From: an uncultured Moheibacter sp.
Lineage (GTDB): Bacteria > Bacteroidota > Bacteroidia > Flavobacteriales > Weeksellaceae
Assembly: GCA_937875605.1 (NCBI GenBank)
Contig: CALLXZ010000158.1
Span: 1 to 16,427, forward strand
Length of the DNA: 16,427 bases
Direction: 5' to 3'
The position numbers and the translations under genes were made by a program. Positions 1 through 7,652 of the stretch are shown here, piece after piece; the first letter of the stretch is position 1; each line of letters opens with the position of its first letter. The notes below the pieces were generated by a model. The model was not told where the DNA came from. It saw nothing but the letters and a program-made list of their open reading frames with translations, and searched no databases.

Positions 1-219
1 TAATTTTTCCTGGAATACATCTATTATTTCATTCAAATTCTTTCCCTCTAAAGCGCCATTTTCAACGATGCTCATATTCGCTGAAACACTCGATAAACTC
101 CAGATTTCTCCCAAATTTTCCATTTGGGATTCTTTTGGTAAAATTGAATTTAACTTATTCCCGCCCCAAATTCTGTATTGTGGAATGGGCTTGAATTTTA
201 GTGGATATAATTTAGTCAT
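1..219 (-). CDS. manA: Class I mannose-6-phosphate isomerase, N-terminal part (cut by window edge)
   Basis: Only the first 73 codons are present; the gene runs off the left edge. The product would interconvert mannose 6-phosphate and fructose 6-phosphate in the cytoplasm, feeding GDP-mannose synthesis. The visible N-terminus has the family pattern: LYPLKFKPIPQYRIWGG near residues 4-20, then GEIWSLSSV and the NGALEGKNLNEII stretch that in this family follows the first beta strands. The zinc ligands and catalytic region lie outside the window. The ATG sits 6 nt after the hutG stop, so it is very probably the last visible gene of a TRIC-hutG-manA transcript. The identification is by remembered family pattern over a short stretch; the enzyme family is fairly sure, but a related cupin-type isomerase cannot be excluded. 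Confidence 0.75.
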   Translation of the reverse strand, partial: MTKLYPLKFKPIPQYRIWGGNKLNSILPKESQMENLGEIWSLSSVSANMSIVENGALEGKNLNEIIDVFQEKL

Positions 220-225
220 ATTTCC

Positions 226-1170
226 TTAACTGAACGTCAAATCCTGCAAAAAATGAGCCGCTAATTTAGCAGTTCGATTGTCCTGATCCCATTCAGGATT
301 CAGTTCAACCACATCAAAAACTTTGATTTTTTTTGATTCCATAAGTTTCTGAATTATGTTTTTTACCTGAAAAGGCGTAAGACCATTTACAGAAGGCGCA
401 CTTACGCCAGGTGCAAAAGCACCGTCTAAAACATCCAAATCCAAGCTGACATATAGCGCATCAAATTTTGTTGAAAAATCTTCGATTTGTCGCAAAACAA
501 AATTCAGATCTGTATGGACTTCGTCAGCTAAAATCGTTTTTACATTTAAATCTTCTGCTCGTTGGAAAAGGGCTTGCGTATTTCCGTTGGGTTGAATTCC
601 AATTGTGAAATAATGAAATTCCCTGTCGTTTTCAATGCAATAATTTGCCATTTCGAAAAAGGGTGTTCCTGAAGTGCTGCCGTCCACAGGAATTCGTAAG
701 TCAAAATGTGCATCTATGTTGATGATTCCGATTTTTTTAAAATTTTCAGCCAATGCAAGAAAATTTCCTAAAGCGGTTTCATGTCCGCCGCCTAAAACAA
801 TTGGAAAATAATTATTTCGAATTAATTCGGAAACACACTGAATTTGTTGCTCGCGCACTGATTCCAAACCCTCATTTTCCAAAACGATATTTCCAAAATC
901 GAAAACAACTTTTTGTTTAGTTGAATTAAAAGGCAGGTTTGCCAGAGATTTACGGATTTGATTTGGTGCGTTCCTTGACCCAATTCTTCCTTTGTTTCGT
1001 TTTACACCTTCGTCCGAACAAAAACCCAAAAGCGCAATTTTTTCGTCAGAATCGGGTTTCAATTCAGAAAATAATCGAGTTTGGATGATTTGGTGCCAAC
1101 GCGTTCCCAGAGCGCCGTCTTCATCGTCCAATCTTCCTGTCCATATATCTTTTGGAATTATTTCAATCAT
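226..1170 (-). CDS. hutG: Formimidoylglutamase (ureohydrolase/arginase family)
   Basis: A 314-residue ureohydrolase that would split N-formimidoyl-glutamate into glutamate and formamide, the last step of one histidine degradation route. Manganese-binding motifs are intact: GGGHE with His130, DAHFD with Asp153, His155 and Asp157, and SLDLDVLDG with Asp244 and Asp246. The run FAPGVSAP just after the last motif and the N-terminal DEGVKRNKGRIGSRNAPNQI stretch favour formimidoylglutamase over arginase or agmatinase (family knowledge). Length is normal. It lies 3 nt after the TRIC-like gene and 6 nt before manA, so all three are likely cotranscribed. None of the other histidine-degradation genes (hutH, hutU, hutI) is in the window, so substrate assignment rests on sequence alone; a relaxed-specificity agmatinase-like enzyme is the main alternative. 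Confidence 0.82.
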   Translation of the reverse strand: MIEIIPKDIWTGRLDDEDGALGTRWHQIIQTRLFSELKPDSDEKIALLGFCSDEGVKRNKGRIGSRNAPNQIRKSLANLPFNSTKQKVVFDFGNIVLENEGLESVREQQIQCVSELIRNNYFPIVLGGGHETALGNFLALAENFKKIGIINIDAHFDLRIPVDGSTSGTPFFEMANYCIENDREFHYFTIGIQPNGNTQALFQRAEDLNVKTILADEVHTDLNFVLRQIEDFSTKFDALYVSLDLDVLDGAFAPGVSAPSVNGLTPFQVKNIIQKLMESKKIKVFDVVELNPEWDQDNRTAKLAAHFLQDLTFS

Positions 1171-1173
1171 AAT

Positions 1174-1779
1174 TTATCCGAATTTAGGAATGCTCCATTT
1201 GAAGTAAACTGCCATAATCCGGATGCTTATAATGAACAAACCGGAAATTATAAAATTAGCAGTTCTATGTATGTCAAATTGGTTTAAAATTAAAAATAAA
1301 ATAGCGCCACCTAAACAAGCGGTGGCATAAATTTCTTTGCGGAAGATTACAGGAGTAGAATTAGTCAATGTATCTCGAATTACACCACCCATAACTGCGG
1401 TAAACATTCCCATAATGGCTGCAATGACAGGATGAAAGCCTAGTTCAATGGTTTTTTCCGTTCCTAAAATGGTGAAAAGCGCAATTCCCATGGTGTCAAA
1501 GAGCGAAAGTTCACGACGGTATTTATCAAGCGAATTATAAAAAAGTCGCATGATGACAACGCCTGCTATGATAGCATAAATAAAATTCACATCGTTTACC
1601 CAGACCAATGGATAACTTCCGAGTAACATATCACGCAAACTACCACCCCCAATTGCCGTAATAAATCCTACAAACGTTACCCCAAACCAATCTTTTCCGG
1701 ATTTTTCTCCTGCAGCTAATGCTCCTGAAATAGCAAAAACTACCGTTCCTATGATCTCAAAAATGTACTGAATCGGCAT
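1174..1779 (-). CDS. Trimeric intracellular cation channel (TRIC/UPF0126) family membrane protein
   Basis: A 201-residue inner-membrane protein with about six to seven predicted hydrophobic segments. It has the two-fold internal repeat of the family: GGGSLRD at residues 44-50 and GGVIRD at 131-136, each followed by a hydrophobic helix. The family (UPF0126, called YicG/YadS in enterics) includes prokaryotic TRIC-type potassium-permeable channels; the actual ion carried here is unknown. It is the first gene of the minus-strand trio, with only 3 nt to hutG. The 98 nt to the divergent endonuclease-family gene must hold its promoter. A -7-like box reading TACTTTTA on the minus strand (plus 1804-1811) is a weak candidate with no clear -33 partner. 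Confidence 0.85.
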   Translation of the reverse strand: MPIQYIFEIIGTVVFAISGALAAGEKSGKDWFGVTFVGFITAIGGGSLRDMLLGSYPLVWVNDVNFIYAIIAGVVIMRLFYNSLDKYRRELSLFDTMGIALFTILGTEKTIELGFHPVIAAIMGMFTAVMGGVIRDTLTNSTPVIFRKEIYATACLGGAILFLILNQFDIHRTANFIISGLFIISIRIMAVYFKWSIPKFG

Positions 1780-1833
1780 ACCGTAACCTGAATTTTTCAG
1801 TTGTAAAAGTAAGAAAGAAAACGAAAATGGTCT

Positions 1834-1861
1834 TTTGTAAACTGTTTTTTATATATTTTCG
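1834..1861 (+). promoter_or_regulatory. Candidate flavobacterial promoter for the 1878 gene
   Basis: TTTG at 1834-1837 is followed after 16 nt by TATTTTCG at 1854-1861, one base off the flavobacterial -7 consensus TAnnTTTG. The implied transcription start is near 1867, about 10 nt before the ATG. Spacing is slightly shorter than usual, and the region is AT-rich, so a chance match is possible. Confidence 0.35.
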
Positions 1862-1877
1862 TTTTTAAATCTAAATA

Positions 1878-2837
1878 ATGAAAACCGGAACTATCGCTTT
1901 TTATAATGTAGAGAATCTTTTTGATGTGACGGATGATCCCGAAAAACATGAAAACGAATATACGCCGGAAGGAAGCCGAAAGTGGACCAAAAATAGGTAT
2001 GAAAACAAGATTTGGAAAATCGCATCCGTCATAAGTGAATTGGGTTTAAAGGAAACGGGAGAACCTCCACTTTTCATCGGACTGGCAGAAATTGAAAATG
2101 ATTCTGTGCTGGAGGATTTGATTCATTCTGAACATTTAATTGAACATCATTATGAATATATTCATTTCGATTCTTTGGACGAACGGGGAATTGATAATGC
2201 TATTTTATATAGGAAAGAATTGGTTTATCCAGTAAAGTTGGAACCCATTCGATTGATTTATCAACATCCGAATAGAGTAAATGATACCGATTTTTCCAGA
2301 GATATTTTATACGCGGTTTTTCGATTGAAAACTCAGAACATCCATACATTTGTCGTGCATTTACCATCGCGGCGTGATGTGGACGTAAATCGTGATTTCC
2401 GGATACAGTTTCTTCAGGAAATTCGGGCAAGAGTCAATGTGATTTTAAGTGAAGATGTAAATGCAAAAATTGTCATCATGGGTGATTTTAACGGAAATCC
2501 AAACGATACAGATGCTCAGTCTATTTTGGGTACTACGAAACTAACCGAATTTTCTTCAGATGAACTTTTTAACCCGATGCTAGAAATGTTTCCGAAATCG
2601 GGAAGTTTAAAACACCAAGGAAGATGGATTCTGTTTGACCAGATTTTATTTTCCAAATCTTTTTTTACCGAAACAGAAGAGAATTTGCGTTTTCATTCGG
2701 CACATATTTACAACGATCGTTCGGTGCAGGAATGGGACAGAAGATTTAAAGGTTCGCCTTTCAGAACCTATGCCGGAAGAAAATATTTAGGAGGTTATAG
2801 TGATCATTTTCCGGTTTATGCAATTTTAAATTATTAA
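1878..2837 (+). CDS. Endonuclease/exonuclease/phosphatase (EEP) family protein
   Basis: A 319-residue protein of the metal-dependent EEP (DNase I-like) fold. The family signature is spread through the chain: FYNVENLFD near residues 8-16 with the first metal-side Asn10, AEIEN with the catalytic Glu71, His161 in a VHLPSRR stretch, GDFN at 202-205, and the C-terminal SDHFPV with Asp309 and His310. All the residues expected of an active enzyme are therefore present. No signal peptide is visible, since the first beta strand begins directly after Met1, so a cytoplasmic location is inferred. The substrate is not determined by the sequence; family members cleave nucleic acids, phospholipids or sugar phosphates. 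deoC follows after 23 nt on the same strand, so cotranscription is likely. Confidence 0.85.
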   Translation: MKTGTIAFYNVENLFDVTDDPEKHENEYTPEGSRKWTKNRYENKIWKIASVISELGLKETGEPPLFIGLAEIENDSVLEDLIHSEHLIEHHYEYIHFDSLDERGIDNAILYRKELVYPVKLEPIRLIYQHPNRVNDTDFSRDILYAVFRLKTQNIHTFVVHLPSRRDVDVNRDFRIQFLQEIRARVNVILSEDVNAKIVIMGDFNGNPNDTDAQSILGTTKLTEFSSDELFNPMLEMFPKSGSLKHQGRWILFDQILFSKSFFTETEENLRFHSAHIYNDRSVQEWDRRFKGSPFRTYAGRKYLGGYSDHFPVYAILNY

Positions 2838-2860
2838 TTTTGTGACCTAAATTTTTTAGA

Positions 2861-3604
2861 ATGCGGTTAGGAGATTATTTGGATTCGACTTATTTAAAAA
2901 CGCCTAAACAGAGCGGATTTTCGGATTCAGAAACGCTAGAACAAGTTCATAAATTAACAAACGAAGCGATAGAACTTGGTTTGTTTGCCGTGATGGTTCG
3001 TCCGGATTATGTGTATTCGCTGCGCATGATGATTGATGAAAAAGGTTCTCATGTGAAATTGGGAACGGTTATCGATTTCCCAGAAGGAAACGGCGGGCTC
3101 AATGCAAAAATTTCAGAATGTCAGAAAGCCATAGCCGATGGTGCTGACGAACTGGATTTTGTTGTTGATTATCGCACATTTAAAAACGGGAATCTTGAAA
3201 AAGTAGCAGAAGAGATAGAAGTTTGTTCGCTGATTGGATTGAAAAATGGGAAAATAGTAAAATGGATCATCGAAACGGCTGCGCTGACTGATCAGGAAAT
3301 TGTAGAATTGACCCAATTCATCCGGGAAATAATTGAAACCAAATTAAAAGACTATCCCTCTGAAAATGTTTTCGTCAAATCTTCTACGGGATTTTTTCAA
3401 ACACCAAATGGAGAACCAAACGGCGCTAACGAGCACGTAATCCGTCTGATGTTAGAAAATTCTGGTTCGCTTTCTGTGAAAGCTTCAGGTGGTGTTCGCA
3501 CAAAAGAAGAGGCGGAAAAAATGATAGCTTTGGGTGTAAAAAGAATTGGAACTTCTTCTGCCAAACAAATTGTTTCAGGTGAAAAGACAGAGGAAAATTA
3601 TTGA
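2861..3604 (+). CDS. deoC: Deoxyribose-phosphate aldolase
   Basis: A 247-residue class I aldolase that cleaves 2-deoxyribose 5-phosphate to glyceraldehyde 3-phosphate and acetaldehyde in deoxynucleoside catabolism. Catalytic landmarks are present: Asp99 in DELDFVVD, the Schiff-base Lys173 in VKSSTGF, and the second lysine Lys207 in VKASGGVR. The N-terminal DSTYLKT corresponds to the family's D-H/T-T-x-L-K motif. The residue that aligns with Cys47 of the E. coli enzyme appears to be Met45 (VMVRP); Cys47 is not one of the Schiff-base residues, so activity should not be lost. The gene begins 23 nt after the EEP-family gene and probably shares its transcript. No other deo genes are nearby. Confidence 0.9.
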   Translation: MRLGDYLDSTYLKTPKQSGFSDSETLEQVHKLTNEAIELGLFAVMVRPDYVYSLRMMIDEKGSHVKLGTVIDFPEGNGGLNAKISECQKAIADGADELDFVVDYRTFKNGNLEKVAEEIEVCSLIGLKNGKIVKWIIETAALTDQEIVELTQFIREIIETKLKDYPSENVFVKSSTGFFQTPNGEPNGANEHVIRLMLENSGSLSVKASGGVRTKEEAEKMIALGVKRIGTSSAKQIVSGEKTEENY

Positions 3605-3628
3605 TGCAATACTTTTTCCTAAATTCCG

Positions 3629-3661
3629 TTGAATTATATTGAAGTTATTTAGCTAATTTTA
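3629..3661 (+). promoter_or_regulatory. Possible promoter for the 3676 lipoprotein gene
   Basis: TTG at 3629-3631 is followed after 22 nt by TAATTTTA at 3654-3661, one base off TAnnTTTG. The transcript would start close to the ATG, leaving a leader of under 10 nt. The 71-nt gap after deoC is AT-rich, so this is only a weak suggestion; read-through from deoC is equally possible. Confidence 0.22.
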
Positions 3662-3675
3662 TCAAAAATTTAAAA

Positions 3676-4578
3676 ATGAATAAATCTTTTTTGTTCTCGT
3701 TTCTATTGCTGGGATTTCTATGGAGTTGTTCCGATAGTGAACTAATAACGCCGGGTGATGAATTTCAAACTGTCATAGAATCAGGAACTTATACATTTGA
3801 GTTGAATGGTGTTTTTACCGATTTGAGTGATGCAACTATTGCGACGACTTCAGCTGAAAACAGTCAGATTAGAGGAGCAAATACGGCGAGTCATTCCATT
3901 GTTATTTCCATTTCGGAAGCGTTAAGCGTCGGTACATTTTCCCACTCGGATGGTGCGACAGTCATCATAAATTTAGGTCAGGCAGGCGTTTTTACTAACG
4001 TTAGTGCGCAAAATGAACTTCTTCCACTCAATCTTTCCATCACTACTGTAAATAATAGTGCAGGTTTGGTAAGCGGAATTTTCTCAGGAACAGTTTATAA
4101 TGCTATCTCAGAAGAAACGAGAGTGATTACAAATGGTCAGTTTTTTGAAATCCAGTTTGAGCCGGAAGTTCAAAATGACCGAATCTTAAAAGCGAATTTC
4201 AACAACCAATTATTTGATTTCAGCACCAATGCAAATGCGATGGGCATTCAGACAGCTGCTGTTATTCAGGGAATTAACGTGGATCAGATTCAAACATTGT
4301 CGATTACGATTCCGGGAGGAATTTCAGTAGGAAGTTTTACGGAAGCAAATGAAGTGGTTTATCAGGTGAATTTAGGAACTTCCGAGAACCCATCGGATGT
4401 TTATACGAATTACAATTCCTCAACAGATACCTATCTTCCGGTTACTTTAAATATTACCGCTGTTACGGCTCAACGTGTGATTGGAACGTTTAGCGGAACC
4501 ATTACGAAATTTACAGGTGGTGTTCCGGGTGAGGAAATTACCATTACAAATGGGCAGATTAACGTTCCGATTAATTAG
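3676..4578 (+). CDS. Two-repeat lipoprotein, probably surface-exposed, function unknown
   Basis: A 300-residue predicted lipoprotein of unknown function. A hydrophobic signal peptide ends in a lipobox LWSC with Cys18. The next residues are SDSE, an acidic stretch resembling the export signal that sends flavobacterial lipoproteins to the outer face of the outer membrane (inference). The mature part consists of two related beta-rich units, about residues 37-156 and 171-296. Each unit ends with the same order of elements: LPLNLSIT or LPVTLNIT, then SGIFSGT or IGTFSGT, then ITNGQ. The pattern of beta strands ending in T-I/V-T-N-G resembles small flavobacterial lipoprotein domains such as DUF6252, but I cannot confirm family membership. 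The ATG follows an A-rich leader, and a hairpin terminator lies 22 nt past the stop. No enzymatic motif is visible. Confidence 0.8.
   Translation: MNKSFLFSFLLLGFLWSCSDSELITPGDEFQTVIESGTYTFELNGVFTDLSDATIATTSAENSQIRGANTASHSIVISISEALSVGTFSHSDGATVIINLGQAGVFTNVSAQNELLPLNLSITTVNNSAGLVSGIFSGTVYNAISEETRVITNGQFFEIQFEPEVQNDRILKANFNNQLFDFSTNANAMGIQTAAVIQGINVDQIQTLSITIPGGISVGSFTEANEVVYQVNLGTSENPSDVYTNYNSSTDTYLPVTLNITAVTAQRVIGTFSGTITKFTGGVPGEEITITNGQINVPIN
3790..4563 (+). repeat. Internal tandem duplication (protein level) in the 3676 lipoprotein
   Basis: Two divergent units of roughly 120 residues, at about nt 3790-4143 and 4186-4563. They share an N-terminal hydrophobic strand (TFELNG / ANFNNQLF), a middle SVGTF / SVGSF turn, and the C-terminal series LPLNLSIT/LPVTLNIT, FSGT and ITNGQ. 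The nucleotide sequences have diverged widely, so the duplication is old. Confidence 0.7.
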
Positions 4579-4600
4579 AATAATAATTTAAGATAATTTG

Positions 4601-4630
4601 AAAGGGCATCCGATTGGGTGTCCTTTTTCT
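4601..4630 (+). terminator. Intrinsic terminator after the two-repeat lipoprotein gene
   Basis: An 11-bp stem (AAAGGGCATCC at 4601-4611 with GGGTGTCCTTT at 4616-4626, including two G-U pairs) closes a 4-nt GATT loop and runs into T-rich sequence. Read on the minus strand, the two G-U pairs become A-C mismatches, so the hairpin mainly serves the plus-strand gene rather than the convergent feo operon. Confidence 0.75.
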
Positions 4631-4635
4631 TTGAA

Positions 4636-4803
4636 TTAACTTAAAGAAGAATCATCTTTCGGTTTTGCGGAAGTATCACACCCACAACCTTTGGAACAGG
4701 ATTCTTTAGAAGTAAAAGAATCTTTAAAAAGCTTAATGACATACCAAACGGCAATTCCAAAAACGACCGCTATAAAAATGTATTGAAGGATAATGTAAAA
4801 CAT
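4636..4803 (-). CDS. FeoB-associated Cys-rich membrane protein
   Basis: A 55-residue protein: one transmembrane helix at about residues 2-24, then a basic stretch, a Cys cluster (Cys36, Cys40, Cys42 in CSKGCGC) and a short polar tail. Position, size and layout match the FeoB-associated Cys-rich membrane protein family found just downstream of feoB in many bacteria. It starts 21 nt after the feoB stop on the same strand, so it is the last gene of feoA-feoB-this. The cysteines are on one side of the membrane and may bind iron or take part in a FeoB complex, by analogy with FeoC; that role is inferred. The ATG chosen is the only one that gives the complete membrane helix. Confidence 0.85.
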   Translation of the reverse strand: MFYIILQYIFIAVVFGIAVWYVIKLFKDSFTSKESCSKGCGCDTSAKPKDDSSLS

Positions 4804-4824
4804 AGCACAAAGATAAATAAAGAA

Positions 4825-6909
4825 TTACTTTAAAATTTGATAAGCAACCAAAGCGGCTACATAGGCCAATCCCGACATAAATACCAATTGAATCATTGTC
4901 CATTTCCATGATCCGGTTTCTTTTCGAACCACAGCAATGGTACTCATGCACTGCATCGCAAATGCATAAAAAAGCAGAAGCGAAATTCCGGAGGCTAGAT
5001 TATAAGCCGGTTTTCCGGTTTCTGTATTGATTTCTTTTGCCATTCGTTCCCGTATGGTTAATTCATCATCTGTATCGCCCAAACTGTAAACAGTCGCCAT
5101 CGTTCCCACAAAAACTTCCCGTGCCGCAAACGATGAGATCAAACCGATTCCCATTTTCCAGTCATAACCCAAAGGCTTTACAACGGGTTCAATAGCTTGT
5201 CCCATATAGCCCAGGAAGGAATATTCCAATTTATAAGCGGTTATTTCATTTTCCAATTCTTCTTCGGATAAATTCGGATTTTCTGATTTTACAATTTCTT
5301 CTGCATTGTTAAATTTTTCACCTATTCCGAAACTTCCCAAAACCCATAAAATGATGCTGATTGCCAGAATTATTTTCCCTGCTCCAAATACAAATCCTGA
5401 TGATTTCTCCCAAACGGTTAATAAAACATTTCGCCAAACCGGCATTTTATAGGTTGGAAGTTCTAATATTAGATAGCTTTTGAAGTTGGATTTGATTAAT
5501 TTTTTCAGTACCCAAGCACTTCCCAAAGCGCCCAAAACTCCCAGCAAATACATTCCTAAAAGAGCAAGTCCCTGCAAATTGAAACCATAAATTTTTTCTT
5601 CCGGAATGATTAAACCGATGATGACAACGTAAATCGGAAGCCGAGCGGCGCACGTCATAAAAGGTGTTACGAGAATCGTTATGAGTCGTTCTTTGTCATT
5701 TTCTATATTTCGAGCAGACATCACTGCCGGAATGGCGCAAGCGGCTCCGGACATGAGCGGAACGGCGCTTTTTCCACTTAATCCAAATGGTTTCAGCCAT
5801 CGATCCATCAGGTAAACGACGCGGCTCATATACCCCGATTCTTCCATGATGGAAATAAAAAAGAATAAAATCAAAATCTGAGGAACAAAAATCACAATTC
5901 CACCAATTCCCGAAATGATTCCGTCTGTGATCAAACCATTGATTAGGCCGTCTGGAAGTTGTGTGGCGATGGTCTGGGAAAGCCATGCAAAACCTTCATC
6001 GATTCCATCCATAAAGGGTCCTGACCACGCAAAAATCGCCTGAAAAATTAGCAATAATAAACCAAAGAAAATGAAATAACCCCAAATAGGATGAATCAAA
6101 ACTCTATCCCAGTTTTCGGTAAATGTTGATTTCGTCTTTGCTTTCTGTGAAACGGAATTTTCTAAAATTTCATCGATGGTTTCGTAACGATTCAAAATTT
6201 CTTTTACTTGTAACCTTTTCGGGATGATTTTGTGCTCCGATTTTAAATTTTCAAGTTCCGATTTTTCCGATTGAGAAAGATGTTTCAATTCTTTCTGACT
6301 TAAATATTGCCATGCTTTATAGTCATTTTCCAAACCAAAAATCGATTTGATTTTTTCCAAAGCAGGATGAAATTCGCGTGGAGGTGAAAAAGATTTTTCA
6401 ATGGGATCGTAGTTTTTTTCCATTGCATTTTTCAACTCCGAAATTCCTTTTCCACTTCTGGCATCGGTGAGAATAATCTGAGTTTGAAGTTTTTCTACTA
6501 ATTTTTCAACTTGAATTTGGATGCCTTGTTTTTCAGCTTCGTCCATCATGTTGATAACCAGAAGTGCTGGAATTTCCAATTCCCGAACTTGTTGAAACAA
6601 AAGAAGGGAGCGTTTTAAATTGGTGGGTTCGGCTACAACAATGGCAAGTGATGGAAACTGAGGATGTTGCGGATGATTCAGAATATCTGTTACAACTTGT
6701 TCGTCCAATGAATTTGCATACAATCCATAGGTGCCGGGAAGGTCAATGATTTCATATTTATTTCCGTTGAGATTGACCGTTCCGGTTTTCTTTTCAACGG
6801 TCATTCCCGGATAATTCCCGATTTTTTGACGTAAACCTGTTAGCAGGTTAAAAAGCGTTGATTTTCCGACATTAGGATTTCCAATTAATGCAATCTTCTT
6901 TATAATCAT
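4825..6909 (-). CDS. feoB: Ferrous iron transporter B
   Basis: A 694-residue inner-membrane Fe(II) transporter. The cytosolic N-terminal GTPase has G1 GNPNVGKST (residues 10-18), the switch region YPGMTVEKK (33-41), G3 DLPG (56-59) and G4 NMMD (120-123). The helical spacer region follows to about residue 265. The rest is the membrane part with two Gate-type repeats; the first contains the conserved GAACAIPAVM and CAARLP stretches, the second the FAAREVFVG stretch. Length and architecture are normal for FeoB. The ATG overlaps the feoA stop by 4 nt (ATGA), which implies translational coupling and places it second in the feo operon. The predicted operator upstream of feoA probably controls it too. 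Confidence 0.97.
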   Translation of the reverse strand: MIIKKIALIGNPNVGKSTLFNLLTGLRQKIGNYPGMTVEKKTGTVNLNGNKYEIIDLPGTYGLYANSLDEQVVTDILNHPQHPQFPSLAIVVAEPTNLKRSLLLFQQVRELEIPALLVINMMDEAEKQGIQIQVEKLVEKLQTQIILTDARSGKGISELKNAMEKNYDPIEKSFSPPREFHPALEKIKSIFGLENDYKAWQYLSQKELKHLSQSEKSELENLKSEHKIIPKRLQVKEILNRYETIDEILENSVSQKAKTKSTFTENWDRVLIHPIWGYFIFFGLLLLIFQAIFAWSGPFMDGIDEGFAWLSQTIATQLPDGLINGLITDGIISGIGGIVIFVPQILILFFFISIMEESGYMSRVVYLMDRWLKPFGLSGKSAVPLMSGAACAIPAVMSARNIENDKERLITILVTPFMTCAARLPIYVVIIGLIIPEEKIYGFNLQGLALLGMYLLGVLGALGSAWVLKKLIKSNFKSYLILELPTYKMPVWRNVLLTVWEKSSGFVFGAGKIILAISIILWVLGSFGIGEKFNNAEEIVKSENPNLSEEELENEITAYKLEYSFLGYMGQAIEPVVKPLGYDWKMGIGLISSFAAREVFVGTMATVYSLGDTDDELTIRERMAKEINTETGKPAYNLASGISLLLFYAFAMQCMSTIAVVRKETGSWKWTMIQLVFMSGLAYVAALVAYQILK

Positions 6910-7148
6910 AAGAATTTTTCAATTAGAATGGAACGTGCTTCGGTATTTCTTAAGGCAATTAAATTGGAAGATTCCATCAACTGAATGCAAACCGGTCCTC
7001 CAAATGGCAATCGTTTTTTCAGGGTAACAAATGAACCGGGAATAAGCCCCAATTCATAAAATTTCATCGGAATATCTTCGGATGAAAAACCGGATATCCG
7101 ACCCGAATCTCCAATCTTTAAATCTGAAATAGTTTGTGTCTGGCTCAT
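6906..7148 (-). CDS. feoA: FeoA SH3-like domain protein
   Basis: An 80-residue cytosolic protein with the SH3-like FeoA fold, required for FeoB-dependent ferrous iron uptake in bacteria where it has been tested. Family marks are the FYELGLIPGS turn in the middle and the closing LIALRNTEARSILI strand. It is the first gene of the feo operon and overlaps feoB by 4 nt. A promoter box and palindrome lie 23-46 nt upstream, giving a very short leader of about 17 nt. Confidence 0.95.
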   Translation of the reverse strand: MSQTQTISDLKIGDSGRISGFSSEDIPMKFYELGLIPGSFVTLKKRLPFGGPVCIQLMESSNLIALRNTEARSILIEKFL

Positions 7149-7170
7149 CTGTTTGTATGTCGTAGATTGA

Positions 7171-7194
7171 CAAAGATATTTAATTAAATTAAAT
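7171..7194 (-). promoter_or_regulatory. feoA promoter -7 box with overlapping palindromic operator candidate
   Basis: On the minus strand, TATCTTTG (plus 7171-7178) matches the flavobacterial -7 consensus TAnnTTTG exactly. Directly upstream, touching it, is a perfect 17-nt palindrome with a central A: ATTTAATTAAATTAAAT at 7178-7194. This places it between the -7 and -33 positions, where a repressor would block RNA polymerase. Iron repression by a Fur-type or DtxR-type protein is the natural guess given the feo genes, but the binding protein cannot be named from this site. No clear TTG is found at -33; TTAG lies upstream. AT-rich palindromes arise by chance fairly easily. Confidence 0.5.
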
Positions 7195-7265
7195 CTAAAT
7201 AAGGACTGATAAGATTCATGAAGGATTCAAGCAAATCTGTATTATCTTTATGAAAAATTTGAATT

Positions 7266-7649
7266 ATGAAACAATTGGTATTGACTTTCGGAACTTTATA
7301 CGGTGCGACTTCGGTTATTTTAGGAGCTTTCGGAGCGCATGCTTTTAAGAAAATTCTTCCGGCAGAAAAGCTGATGAGTTTTGAGACGGGTGTAAAATAC
7401 CAAATGTATCATGCACTATTATTGGTTGCAATCGGATTGTTCTTAGAATTTCAAACTACATTGGAGAAAAGTGCATCATGGTGCATCATACTTGGTACGT
7501 TTATTTTCTCCGTTAGTATTTACTTTTTATCATTTGCCGATCATTGGGGAATGAATTTAAAATGGTTAGGTCCGATCACACCTCTGGGAGGATTGTTGAT
7601 GATTGTAGGTTGGTTTTTATTGATGTTTTATTTTTTGAAAAAGGCATAA
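7266..7649 (+). CDS. DUF423 family small membrane protein
   Basis: A 127-residue protein with four predicted transmembrane helices, of the DUF423 family (YgdD in E. coli), function unknown. The N-terminal pattern is characteristic: a glycine-rich first helix with GATSVILGAFGAHAF, then a polar stretch KYQMYHALLL leading into helix two. It is a single gene, divergent from feoA and convergent with the pyrophosphatase gene, with stops only 3 nt apart. A box TATCTTTA at 7243-7250 is one base off the -7 consensus but has no good upstream partner. Confidence 0.88.
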   Translation: MKQLVLTFGTLYGATSVILGAFGAHAFKKILPAEKLMSFETGVKYQMYHALLLVAIGLFLEFQTTLEKSASWCIILGTFIFSVSIYFLSFADHWGMNLKWLGPITPLGGLLMIVGWFLLMFYFLKKA

Positions 7650-7652
7650 AAA

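Noticed and set aside
4733..4951. Minus-strand open frame across the feoB end and the small Cys-rich gene
   Set aside because: It is out of frame with both feoB and the FeoB-associated gene, has no family pattern, and those two genes explain the sequence.
5696..5986. Minus-strand 96-codon open frame inside feoB
   Set aside because: Alternative frame of a well-conserved gene, with His/Arg/Trp-rich composition and no recognisable motif.
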